Source: Pontibacter aydingkolensis
Lineage (GTDB): Bacteria; Bacteroidota; Bacteroidia; Cytophagales; Hymenobacteraceae
Direction: 5' to 3'
DNA: 34,514 nucleotides
NCBI RefSeq assembly: GCF_019443125.1
Contig: NZ_JAHYXK010000016.1
Span: forward strand, 1-34,514
A program made the translations under genes and the position numbers. Shown here one piece after another: positions 17,391 to 24,490 of this stretch (positions within the stretch are counted from its first letter, which is position 1; each line of letters opens with the position of its first letter). A model generated the notes under the pieces. That model did no database searches. It worked only from the letters and a program-made list of their open reading frames with translations, and was not told the origin of the DNA.

Positions 17391-17968
17391 AGGGCTAAAA
17401 AGTTATTGAGTATCTGTGAACCGGCTGCACCACTTTTTTCAGGGTGAAACTGCGCGGCGTAAAAGTTTTTATACTGTAGAGCTGCCGAAAAGGGCTCCGG
17501 ATAATTTGACTGGGCAATAGTATACTCGCTTAGCGGCACGTAGTAGCTGTGCACATAGTATACATACTCCTTCTCGTTAATACCTTCAAACAGCGGAGAC
17601 TGCAAATTCTCCAGCTGATTCCAGCCCATGTGCGGTACTTTCAGATCGGTTTCGAAGTGCTGTACCGGCAGAGGAATGATATTCAGTAGGTCGGTGTCAC
17701 CTTCTTCGGAGTGCGTGCACAAAAGCTGCATGCCCAGGCAAACACCAAAGAAAGGTTGCTCCAACGTTGGCAACAGCTTATCCAGGTTACGCGCTTTCAG
17801 TTGTGCCATAGCCGAGGCTGCCTGTCCTACTCCCGGAAAAATTACTTTGTCAGCCGCCTTAATAGTTTCAGCATCTGAGCTAAGTGTAGCCTGCACGCCC
17901 AGTCGTTCTAGCGCAAACTGCACCGACTGCACATTTCCGGCTTTATAATCAACTATAACTAAGTTCAT
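17387..17968 (-). CDS. hisH: Imidazole glycerol phosphate synthase glutaminase subunit
   Basis: This class I glutamine amidotransferase supplies ammonia to HisF. The 193-aa protein has the triad Cys77 (GVCLGMQLL), His175 and Glu177 (QFHPEKS), and begins MNLVIVDYKAGNVQSV. It is the first structural gene of the second histidine unit and is preceded by a His-rich leader peptide and an intrinsic terminator, so expression is probably attenuated by charged tRNA-His. Confidence 0.97.
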   Translation of the reverse strand: MNLVIVDYKAGNVQSVQFALERLGVQATLSSDAETIKAADKVIFPGVGQAASAMAQLKARNLDKLLPTLEQPFFGVCLGMQLLCTHSEEGDTDLLNIIPLPVQHFETDLKVPHMGWNQLENLQSPLFEGINEKEYVYYVHSYYVPLSEYTIAQSNYPEPFSAALQYKNFYAAQFHPEKSGAAGSQILNNFLAL

Positions 17969-17995
17969 ACTTTTGAATTATGAATTACGAGTTAT

Positions 17996-18078
17996 GACCG
18001 GTGATTAAGGGGATTAAAACTGATTAAATAGATTACTGAAATACTAACAATCTATCTTAATCCCCTTAATCGCCGGTC
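17996..18078. repeat. Long palindromic repeat, family A copy 2
   Basis: Arms of 22 nt at 17996-18017 (containing GATTAAGGGGATTAA) and 18057-18078 (containing TTAATCCCCTTAATC) match with one mismatch. An inner AATAGATT / AATCTAT pair extends the stem. It lies in the leader transcript after the hisH attenuator and before the hisH start, and is related to the element at 15017-15109. Confidence 0.8.
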
Positions 18079-18088
18079 CTGATAACAA

Positions 18089-18120
18089 AAAAGCCTGACT
18101 CATTTCGGAGTCAGGCTTTT
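18089..18120 (-). terminator. Attenuator terminator of the hisHAF-IE unit
   Basis: A perfect 13-bp stem (AAAAGCCTGACTC with its complement) and a 6-nt loop is followed on the minus strand by TTTTTTG. It lies 19 bp after the stop of the His-rich leader peptide and 120 bp before hisH. Positions 18103-18110 (on the minus strand CTCCGAAA, part of the 5' arm and loop) are perfectly complementary to 18165-18172 inside the leader (TTTCGGAG on the minus strand), giving a competing antiterminator. Confidence 0.88.
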
Positions 18121-18138
18121 GAATATGTATAGTTTATA

Positions 18139-18222
18139 CTATTGGCAAATCCATAGGCAGGCGGCTCCGAAACTGTTGCTTCGTACATGATGATGGTGCT
18201 TATGAGCCATTGTGCCTTTCAT
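18139..18222 (-). CDS. hisL: Histidine leader peptide upstream of hisH
   Basis: This is a 27-codon open frame, ATG at 18222 and TAG at 18139-18141. It encodes six basic-type residues in a row at positions 7-12: His-Lys-His-His-His-His. Such a run just before a terminator is the signature of a his attenuator leader. A shortage of charged tRNA-His would stall the ribosome at the run, leaving 18165-18172 free to pair with the terminator arm so that transcription continues into hisH. An internal ATG (codon 5, 18210) is preceded by AAAGG and would give 23 residues with the same His run, so the true start is uncertain. It is too short for standard gene calling. Confidence 0.9.
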   Translation of the reverse strand: MKGTMAHKHHHHVRSNSFGAACLWICQ

Positions 18223-18227
18223 TAGTG

Positions 18228-18257
18228 CAAATATAGTGCATCAGAAGTATAAATCAA
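18228..18257 (-). promoter_or_regulatory. Promoter of the hisL-hisH unit
   Basis: On the minus strand TTG (18257-18255) and TATATTTG (18235-18228) are spaced by 19 bp, matching the Bacteroidota primary sigma consensus. The -7 element ends only 5 nt before the first leader ATG, so the transcript may be leaderless or start just inside it. It lies between the aroF stop and hisL, making the second his unit independent of the trp operon. Confidence 0.8.
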
Positions 18258-18266
18258 CTATAAAAT

Positions 18267-19277
18267 TTAGAAACTCTCTCGTAATTCATAGGCTTTGCGC
18301 ATGCGGCTGATCATCGTTTCTGATTCCCAGAAGTTAACCGTCTGCTGTGCATCAGAGAAAGCCTTCTCCGGTGTCTGGTGCGTTTCGTAGATCACACCAT
18401 CAGCTCCGGCCATTACCGCCGCCAACGACATTTGCTCTACATAATCACGCAAACCTATACCATGCGACGGATCTACAATAACAGGCAAATGCGTTTTCTC
18501 TTTAAGCACTGGTACTGCGTTTAAATCAAGCACGTTGCGATAAGCGCCTTCATAAGAGCGAATGCCACGCTCACAAAGCATTATCTTTTCGTTTCCATGC
18601 GAGAAAATGTACTCTGCTGCCTGCAGCAATTCTTCCAGGGTGCCCGATATACCACGTTTCAGCAATACAGGTTTTTGCGACTCGCCTAGTGAATCGAGCA
18701 GGTTAAAGTTCTGGCTGTTACGAGCACCTACCTGGAATACATCCACATAGTCTATCATTTCCTCAATCTGAGATACCTGCATCACTTCTGTGATCACCTT
18801 GATATCGTTCTCGCGGCAAATGCGGTGAAACATCTTTAGTCCATCCATGCCCATACCCCTAAAGGCATAAGGAGAGCTGCGCGGCTTAAACACGCCACCA
18901 CGCATGATGCGTACGTTATTCTCCTTCAGGTGCGCCACCACGCTTTCTATCTGCGCTTCACTTTCGATAGAGCACGGACCTGCCATAATGCTGAAACTGC
19001 CCTCGCCTATCACTACACCATCACCCAGATCAATACGCGTTGGCTCTACGCGCCACTTACGTGAGATGAGTTTATACTCTTCCGATACCCTATGAATATC
19101 TGCCACACCAGGCAACTGACCTATATAGCGTATGTCAAAATCTTTTTTCCCGATGGCTACCAGGTAATGCGCCTCCTGCGTTATTACTTCGTTGGCTTTA
19201 TAACCTATTTCCGAAACCTGCTTCAGGATATTCTCCTTCAGGTCTGCCGGAATGCCTTGCTGCAATTGTATGATCAT
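18267..19277 (-). CDS. aroF: 3-deoxy-7-phosphoheptulonate synthase (DAHP synthase)
   Basis: This enzyme condenses phosphoenolpyruvate and erythrose 4-phosphate, the first step towards chorismate. The 336-aa protein has an N-terminal ferredoxin-like (ACT-type) domain at about 1-70, then the type I-beta barrel with IMAGPCSIES, RGGVFKPRSSPYAFRG, LLKRGISGT and PVIVDPSHGIG. The length and domain order match the Thermotoga-type enzyme. It starts 1 nt after the trpA stop, so it is the last gene of the trp operon and would be induced with tryptophan genes, raising chorismate supply. The N-terminal domain suggests allosteric control by an aromatic amino acid. Confidence 0.93.
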   Translation of the reverse strand: MIIQLQQGIPADLKENILKQVSEIGYKANEVITQEAHYLVAIGKKDFDIRYIGQLPGVADIHRVSEEYKLISRKWRVEPTRIDLGDGVVIGEGSFSIMAGPCSIESEAQIESVVAHLKENNVRIMRGGVFKPRSSPYAFRGMGMDGLKMFHRICRENDIKVITEVMQVSQIEEMIDYVDVFQVGARNSQNFNLLDSLGESQKPVLLKRGISGTLEELLQAAEYIFSHGNEKIMLCERGIRSYEGAYRNVLDLNAVPVLKEKTHLPVIVDPSHGIGLRDYVEQMSLAAVMAGADGVIYETHQTPEKAFSDAQQTVNFWESETMISRMRKAYELRESF

Positions 19278-19278
19278 G

Positions 19279-20055
19279 TTAGTTTTTGATGCTTTGAATG
19301 AATGTTGAGATGTTTTGCTCCAGGCTTCCCTCCTGCTGCAACGCTTTTACAAAGGCACTACCGATAATGGCTCCGCTGGCATGGTTGCAGGCAGCGCTAA
19401 ACGTTTCTTTATCGTGAATACCGAAACCGATCACTCCCGGATTCTGCAGCTGCATACCAGCCACCCGCTGAAAATAAGCCTGGCTTTGTTCTGCTAGCCC
19501 TATTGTTTTGCCAGTAGTGGATGCTGAGGATACCATGTATATAAAGCCATTGGTATGGCTATCTATCTCGCGGATGCGGGCCTCCGGTGTTTGCGGTGTT
19601 ATCAGGAAAACTTTGCTCAGGTTATACTTTTCGAACAGTTCCTTAAACTCATCTATGTATACCTGCAAAGGCATATCCGGAAGTATAATGCCGTCAATAC
19701 CTATCTCGCTGGCTTTCTGGCAAAAACGCTCAACGCCATATTGCATTACCGGGTTTAAGTAGCCCATCAGCACCAGCGGTATCTGCGTTTTCTGGCGGAT
19801 ATCATGCAGTTGTTCAAACAGTTTCGGAATGGTCATGCCGTTTTGCAGGGCAACGGTGCTACTGGCCTGTATGGTTGGTCCATCGGCCAGCGGATCAGAG
19901 AAAGGCATGCCTACCTCAATCAGGTCTACGCCGTTTTTCTCCAGCTCAAGTATGATTGTTTCTGTATCATCCAGGTTCGGGAAACCAGCTGTAAAGTATA
20001 CCGACAGCAGTCCCTTCTGATTCTGCGCAAAGAGGCTCTTGATTCTATTGTTCAT
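19279..20055 (-). CDS. trpA: Tryptophan synthase alpha subunit
   Basis: This subunit cleaves indole-3-glycerol phosphate to indole and passes it to TrpB. The 258-aa TIM barrel has catalytic Glu47 ([17 protein letters not shown]) and Asp58. The loops [12 protein letters not shown] and [10 protein letters not shown] bind phosphate. The start overlaps the trpB stop by 11 nt, supporting coupled production of the two subunits. Confidence 0.96.
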   Translation of the reverse strand: MNNRIKSLFAQNQKGLLSVYFTAGFPNLDDTETIILELEKNGVDLIEVGMPFSDPLADGPTIQASSTVALQNGMTIPKLFEQLHDIRQKTQIPLVLMGYLNPVMQYGVERFCQKASEIGIDGIILPDMPLQVYIDEFKELFEKYNLSKVFLITPQTPEARIREIDSHTNGFIYMVSSASTTGKTIGLAEQSQAYFQRVAGMQLQNPGVIGFGIHDKETFSAACNHASGAIIGSAFVKALQQEGSLEQNISTFIQSIKN

Positions 20056-21235
20056 CGAAATGGAAGTGCTTTAGGTAAGTAGAAAGGTCTTTGTCGCCGC
20101 GGCCTGATAAGTTGACGATAACAGTCTCGTTGGGCTTAGCCCCCAGTCGTTTAAGTACAGCCAGGGCATGGGCGGTTTCCAGCGCAGGGATTATACCCTC
20201 CAATCTGGTAAGTTCCAGCACTGCCTGTAGTGCCTCCTCGTCAGTAGCATTCTCGAAACGGGCACGCTTGCTCTCAAACAGGTGCGCGTGCAACGGACCA
20301 ACACCCGGGTAATCCAAACCAGCTGATATGGAGTATGGCTCTGTTACCTGCCCGTCTTCTGTCTGCATTAATAAAGTACGGCTGCCGTGTATGATGCCAT
20401 CTCTACCAAGTATGGATGTTGCCGCAGACTCACCGGAATCAATTCCTTTGCCTGCAGCCTCAACGGCTACAAGTTTCACTTCCGGCTCATCTAAAAAATG
20501 GTAAAAAGCACCGGCCGCATTGCTGCCACCGCCTACACAGGCCACAACATAATTCGGCAATTCCGTTCCTTCCTTCTCTAGTAACTGCGCGCGCATCTCC
20601 TCCGAAATCACCGCCTGAAAACGTGCCACCATATCCGGGTACGGGTGCGGACCAACCACAGAACCAATAATGTAATAGGTGTTTTCCGGGTTGTTGATCC
20701 AGTCACGGATGGCTTCGTTGGTGGCATCTTTCAACGTTTTGCTGCCACTAGTTGCCGGCACTACCTTTGCGCCGAGCATTTTCATGCGTGCTACATTAGG
20801 TGCCTGGCGTTCTATGTCTACTTCACCCATGTAAACGATACACTCCAATCCCATCAAGGCACAAACCGTAGCTGTAGCCACACCATGTTGCCCTGCACCT
20901 GTTTCGGCGATAATGCGTTTCTTGCCCAGGCGCTTTGCCAGCAGCACTTGTCCGATGGTGTTGTTGATCTTATGTGCACCGGTATGGTTCAGGTCTTCGC
21001 GCTTGAGGTATACTTTGGTCTTATACTTTTCGGAAAGGCGCGGCGCAAAGTATAAAGGCGTAGGCCGGCCTACATAATCTTTCAGCAGCAACTGAAGCTC
21101 TTCCTGAAAGTCCGGCTCCTGCATAATGCGCAGGTAATTCTGGCGCAGCTCCTCCACATTGGGGTACAGCATTTCAGGAACGTAAGCCCCACCAAACTTG
21201 CCGTAAAATCCTTTTTCGTTAACGTGATAGCTCAT
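20045..21235 (-). CDS. trpB: Tryptophan synthase beta subunit
   Basis: This PLP enzyme joins indole and serine to make tryptophan. The 396-aa protein begins with [12 protein letters not shown], has the PLP lysine Lys89 in [10 protein letters not shown], the [11 protein letters not shown] substrate loop and the GGGSNAAG phosphate-binding loop. It is of the normal TrpB1 type that pairs with TrpA, whose gene overlaps it. A palindromic repeat lies in the 102 bp between it and trpF. Confidence 0.97.
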   Translation of the reverse strand: MSYHVNEKGFYGKFGGAYVPEMLYPNVEELRQNYLRIMQEPDFQEELQLLLKDYVGRPTPLYFAPRLSEKYKTKVYLKREDLNHTGAHKINNTIGQVLLAKRLGKKRIIAETGAGQHGVATATVCALMGLECIVYMGEVDIERQAPNVARMKMLGAKVVPATSGSKTLKDATNEAIRDWINNPENTYYIIGSVVGPHPYPDMVARFQAVISEEMRAQLLEKEGTELPNYVVACVGGGSNAAGAFYHFLDEPEVKLVAVEAAGKGIDSGESAATSILGRDGIIHGSRTLLMQTEDGQVTEPYSISAGLDYPGVGPLHAHLFESKRARFENATDEEALQAVLELTRLEGIIPALETAHALAVLKRLGAKPNETVIVNLSGRGDKDLSTYLKHFHFDEQ

Positions 21236-21250
21236 TTATATTTCTTGTTT

Positions 21251-21332
21251 TGTCATTTCGACCTTCGGGAGAAATCTGGAATATTTCAAAGTTCTTAAAT
21301 GATTCAGATCTCTCATTACATTCGAGATGACA
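21251..21332. repeat. Palindromic interspersed repeat, family C
   Basis: The left arm at 21251-21277 (starting TGTCATTTCGACCTTCGGGA) and the right arm at 21306-21332 (ending TTCGAGATGACA) are imperfect reverse complements. From memory, elements with TGTCATTTCGA...TCGAAATGACA ends are widespread short repeats in bacteria including Bacteroidota. It lies between trpB and trpF inside the operon. Confidence 0.75.
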
Positions 21333-21337
21333 GTTAA

Positions 21338-21961
21338 TTATCTTTCTTTAAGCAGCTTAAACAGTTCCTTCAGTTCCTCTACTTTCTTCAACCCTGGCTC
21401 CTGCTCGAATCCGCTGTTTACATCAATAGCAAAAGGCTTAGGCCTGACTTTATTAAGCTGCCTTATGTTTTCGAGATTGATGCCACCACTCAGGAAGTAT
21501 GGCTTTGGAGAGAGGTAGTCTTTTAGCAATTCCCAGTCAAACGGAAAGCCATTACCGCCGTACTCCTGCCCTCGGGTATCAAAAAGAAAGTAGTCAGCGC
21601 AGGACTCATATAGCAATGTGTTTTCGAACACAAACTTATCATCTACCGAAAACACTTTGATTATTTCCACTCCCAGTTGCTTTACTTCGGCACATTGCCT
21701 TGGCGTTTCCCGGCCATGTAACTGCACAGCATTCAGTTTATACTTTTTAACCGTAGCTGTTATATTTTCGGTTGAGGCATTAACAAACACACCTGTCTTT
21801 TTTATACTTGAAGGTAAATCAGCCAATAACTCAGGTGTTATATTACCTTCGGCAAAACGCTTAGAGCCTTCGTAGAAGATGAAGCCCATGTAGTCTGGCT
21901 GCAATGCTGCCACCTGCCGGATGTTCTCCGGATTCCGCATGCCGCATACTTTGATTTTCAT
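21338..21961 (-). CDS. trpF: Phosphoribosylanthranilate isomerase
   Basis: This enzyme converts phosphoribosylanthranilate to CdRP. The 207-aa TIM barrel begins MKIKVCGMRNPENIRQ, with the catalytic Cys in KVCGM, and has the general acid Asp in FLFDTRG and loops FLSGGINLEN and AIDVNSGFE. The length is normal. It starts 5 nt after the trpC stop... in transcription order trpC comes first, then trpF. Confidence 0.96.
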   Translation of the reverse strand: MKIKVCGMRNPENIRQVAALQPDYMGFIFYEGSKRFAEGNITPELLADLPSSIKKTGVFVNASTENITATVKKYKLNAVQLHGRETPRQCAEVKQLGVEIIKVFSVDDKFVFENTLLYESCADYFLFDTRGQEYGGNGFPFDWELLKDYLSPKPYFLSGGINLENIRQLNKVRPKPFAIDVNSGFEQEPGLKKVEELKELFKLLKER

Positions 21962-21966
21962 GCTTT

Positions 21967-22791
21967 TTAGTTTTTAACTAAAGTGCCTTCCTGTTTCTCG
22001 AGGAGCTGCTTATATTCTTTAATAAAGTTAGCTGCAGCACGCTCCGGACGGCTGTTGTACATAAAGCTTTCTCCGATAAGAAAGCCGTTAAAGCCAGCTT
22101 CACGCAGTTCAAGCAATGTTTTTGGGTTGCTGATGCCGCTCTCTGATACTTTCGTGATGCCATTCGGGATATACTTCGCCATCTCAAAAGAGGTGTTAAT
22201 GTCCGTCACAAAGTCTTTTAGGTTACGGTTGTTTACGCCAACCACGTTTATGTCTTCGCTTAGTGCAGCATCCAGTTCTTCTTTGTCACGCACTTCCAGC
22301 AATACTTCCAAACCAAACGAGCGGGCAAATGTTGCCAGGTTCTTTAAGCGAGCAGGCTCCAGGGCAGCGGCTATCAGCAATATGGCATCAGCCCCGATAG
22401 ACTTCGCTTCCACGATCTGGTACTCATCCACGGTGAAATCTTTACGCAGAATCGGGCAGTAGTTATACTTTCGGGCAATGGTTAAATCTTCGTTTTTGCC
22501 ACCAAAGTATGGCCCATCAGTTAAAACAGAAAGCGCAGATGCGCCTGCTTGCATGTATCCAATAGAAGTCCGCTCTACCGACACATAGGGGTTGATATCG
22601 CCACGAGACGGTGATTTACGTTTGATCTCTGCGATGATACCGCTTTTGTCAGGGCGCAGCAGGTAACGCTCCAAAGAGATGCAAGGCGTTTCGAAGTATA
22701 AACTCTTCTCCAGCAACTTTACAGGGTACAGCTCTTTGCGCTCTGCTACTTCTTTATACTTATTGGCGATAATTTGATCGAGTATGTTCAT
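21967..22791 (-). CDS. trpC: Indole-3-glycerol phosphate synthase
   Basis: This enzyme closes the indole ring, turning CdRP into indole-3-glycerol phosphate. The 274-aa TIM barrel carries IIAEIKRKSPSRGDIN, ILRKDFTVDEYQI, LLEVRDKEEL, VVGVNNRNLKDF and KVSESGISNPKTL, all family motifs with the catalytic Lys and Glu residues. It is a stand-alone enzyme, not fused to TrpF. It is followed 5 nt later by trpF and preceded by trpD at 45 bp. Confidence 0.96.
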   Translation of the reverse strand: MNILDQIIANKYKEVAERKELYPVKLLEKSLYFETPCISLERYLLRPDKSGIIAEIKRKSPSRGDINPYVSVERTSIGYMQAGASALSVLTDGPYFGGKNEDLTIARKYNYCPILRKDFTVDEYQIVEAKSIGADAILLIAAALEPARLKNLATFARSFGLEVLLEVRDKEELDAALSEDINVVGVNNRNLKDFVTDINTSFEMAKYIPNGITKVSESGISNPKTLLELREAGFNGFLIGESFMYNSRPERAAANFIKEYKQLLEKQEGTLVKN

Positions 22792-22836
22792 GTTATTCAG
22801 ATTTGAAAAATTAAAGATGTAGTGATCTGGAATTTC

Positions 22837-23844
22837 TTACACCACCACCAGTTTTTGATCGTTTATAAGCTTGTTGAATAAAGTGTAAGCCTTACCAGAT
22901 TCAAGCGTTTCTTTGGCTATACTTACTGCCTCTTTAAGTTCCAGCTCCGGACGGGCACATTGCAGGGCCATAGCAGCGTTGGCTGCAACAACAGCTGTCT
23001 GTGCATGGGTGCCCTCTCCTTTTAGAACTGTTGTAAAAATCTCCGCGGCTGAGGCTATACTTCCGCCGCCTTTTATCTGCTCCTGCTGCAATTGCGGTAA
23101 ACCAAGTGCCTGCTCATCCAAAAGTGCTTCCTGGTTGTCGGAGATCACTTTAAAAGGACTCGTAAGGGAGATTTCGTCGTAGCCATCCAGGGTATGAAGT
23201 ATGGTATAGCGGGTATCTGTTTGCTGGTAAAGGTAACCGTACATACGGGCCAGTTCCAGGCTAAACACTCCTACTAACTGCCTTTTCGGGAAAGCCGGAT
23301 TTACCATCGGGCCAAGCATGTTAAAGAAGGTCTTCACGCCAAGCTCTTTACGGATTGGGCCTACACTTTTCATAGCCGGGTGGAACAACGGCGCGTGCAG
23401 GAAACAGATATTATACTTTTCTATACTTCGCTCCAGGGCACCTGTATCGGTCGTAAACTTAATACCCAGCGCCTCCAGCACGTTAGATGAGCCGCACGAT
23501 GAGGATACGCCATAGTTACCGTGCTTTGCCACCGCCACACCATTAGCTGCTACTACAAGAGAAGATAGCGTAGAGATGTTAAAGGTATCCTTGCCATCGC
23601 CGCCTGTACCGCAAAGGTCAATCGGGTTATAAGCATCCAGGTCTACGCGGTGGCAAAGGTCCAGCAAGGCATCCCGGAAACCTTCCAGTTCCTGCACGGT
23701 TATGCTGCGCATCATAAAAACTGTTAAAAAGCTGGAGATCTGGCTCTGGTTATACTTGCCGCCTGCAATGTTCACCAGCACTTCTCTGGCCTGCTCCTTT
23801 GTAAGCGTTTTATGTTCGAATAAATGGTTTAGTATTTCTTTCAT
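22837..23844 (-). CDS. trpD: Anthranilate phosphoribosyltransferase
   Basis: This enzyme attaches phosphoribose from PRPP to anthranilate. With the start at 23844 (MKEILNHLFEHKTLTKEQ) it is 335 aa, the family norm. The frame is open 23 codons further to 23913, but that extension is translated repeat DNA (family D) and should not be annotated as protein. Motifs are DLCGTGGDGKDTFNIST (PRPP binding), KHGNYGVSSSCGSSNVLEALG and GPMVNPAFPKRQLVGVFS. It follows trpG after 81 bp. Confidence 0.95.
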   Translation of the reverse strand: MKEILNHLFEHKTLTKEQAREVLVNIAGGKYNQSQISSFLTVFMMRSITVQELEGFRDALLDLCHRVDLDAYNPIDLCGTGGDGKDTFNISTLSSLVVAANGVAVAKHGNYGVSSSCGSSNVLEALGIKFTTDTGALERSIEKYNICFLHAPLFHPAMKSVGPIRKELGVKTFFNMLGPMVNPAFPKRQLVGVFSLELARMYGYLYQQTDTRYTILHTLDGYDEISLTSPFKVISDNQEALLDEQALGLPQLQQEQIKGGGSIASAAEIFTTVLKGEGTHAQTAVVAANAAMALQCARPELELKEAVSIAKETLESGKAYTLFNKLINDQKLVVV

Positions 23845-23854
23845 TGTTAGTTCT

Positions 23855-23919
23855 TGACAAATGATTTTTTGACAAAAGACAAAGGACTCAATTCTTCTTT
23901 TGTCCATTGTCACAAAGTC
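23855..23919. repeat. Palindromic repeat between trpG and trpD, family D copy 1
   Basis: The + strand reads GACAAATGATTTTTTGACAA, then AAGACAAAGGACTCAATTCT, then CTTTTGTCCATTGTCACAAA and GTC. The halves are imperfect reverse complements. It aligns block by block with the minus strand of 29575-29641. Confidence 0.7.
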
Positions 23920-23925
23920 TCATAT

Positions 23926-24489
23926 CTAACTATTTAACCAGTTTCTTATCATATCCTTGCCATATTCTGTCAGCACAGACTCCGGGTGAAACTGTACGCC
24001 ACGTACGTTATGCTGTTTGTGACGCATGGCCATGATGTTTCCTCGCTCATCTACAGCGGTTGGTATCAAGCACTCCGGCAACTCCTTTTCTACCAGCCAT
24101 GAGTGGTAACGGCCTGTTGCAAATTGCTGTGGAAGGCCCTTGAAAAGCGGCTCTTCACCACAAACCACCTGCACAGGCGTTGCCACCCCGTGCCATACTT
24201 CATTGCTGTTAAACAGTTTACCTCCGTATACTTCACCTATTGCCTGATGTCCGAGGCAAACTCCGAACATATCTTTTGTTGGGCCATACGTGCGGATGGT
24301 CTCTTTCAACAAACCAGCCTCATCAGGAATTCCAGGCCCCGGTGATAACATGATCTTATCAAACGTACCCACCTCTTCCAATGTGGTTTTATCGTTTCTG
24401 CGGACAGTTACGGTTGCTCCTAGTTCCTGCAGCAAGTGCACCAGGTTGTAGGTAAATGAGTCGTAATTGTCTATTACCAGTATGTTCAT
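23926..24489 (-). CDS. trpG: Anthranilate synthase glutaminase component
   Basis: This class I amidotransferase supplies ammonia for anthranilate synthase. The 187-aa protein begins MNILVIDNYDSFTYNLVHLL and has Cys78 (GVCLGHQAIGE), His168 and Glu170 (QFHPESVLTE), and the oxyanion loop SPGPGIPDEAG. It starts 1 nt after the trpE stop. In some bacteria such a protein also serves PabA in folate synthesis; dual use is possible here because no separate pabA is visible in the window. Confidence 0.95.
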   Translation of the reverse strand: MNILVIDNYDSFTYNLVHLLQELGATVTVRRNDKTTLEEVGTFDKIMLSPGPGIPDEAGLLKETIRTYGPTKDMFGVCLGHQAIGEVYGGKLFNSNEVWHGVATPVQVVCGEEPLFKGLPQQFATGRYHSWLVEKELPECLIPTAVDERGNIMAMRHKQHNVRGVQFHPESVLTEYGKDMIRNWLNS

Positions 24490-24490
24490 G

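Noticed and set aside
23845..23913. 23-codon N-terminal extension of trpD
   Set aside because: It translates repeat family D; the family start MKEILNHL at 23844 gives the normal length.
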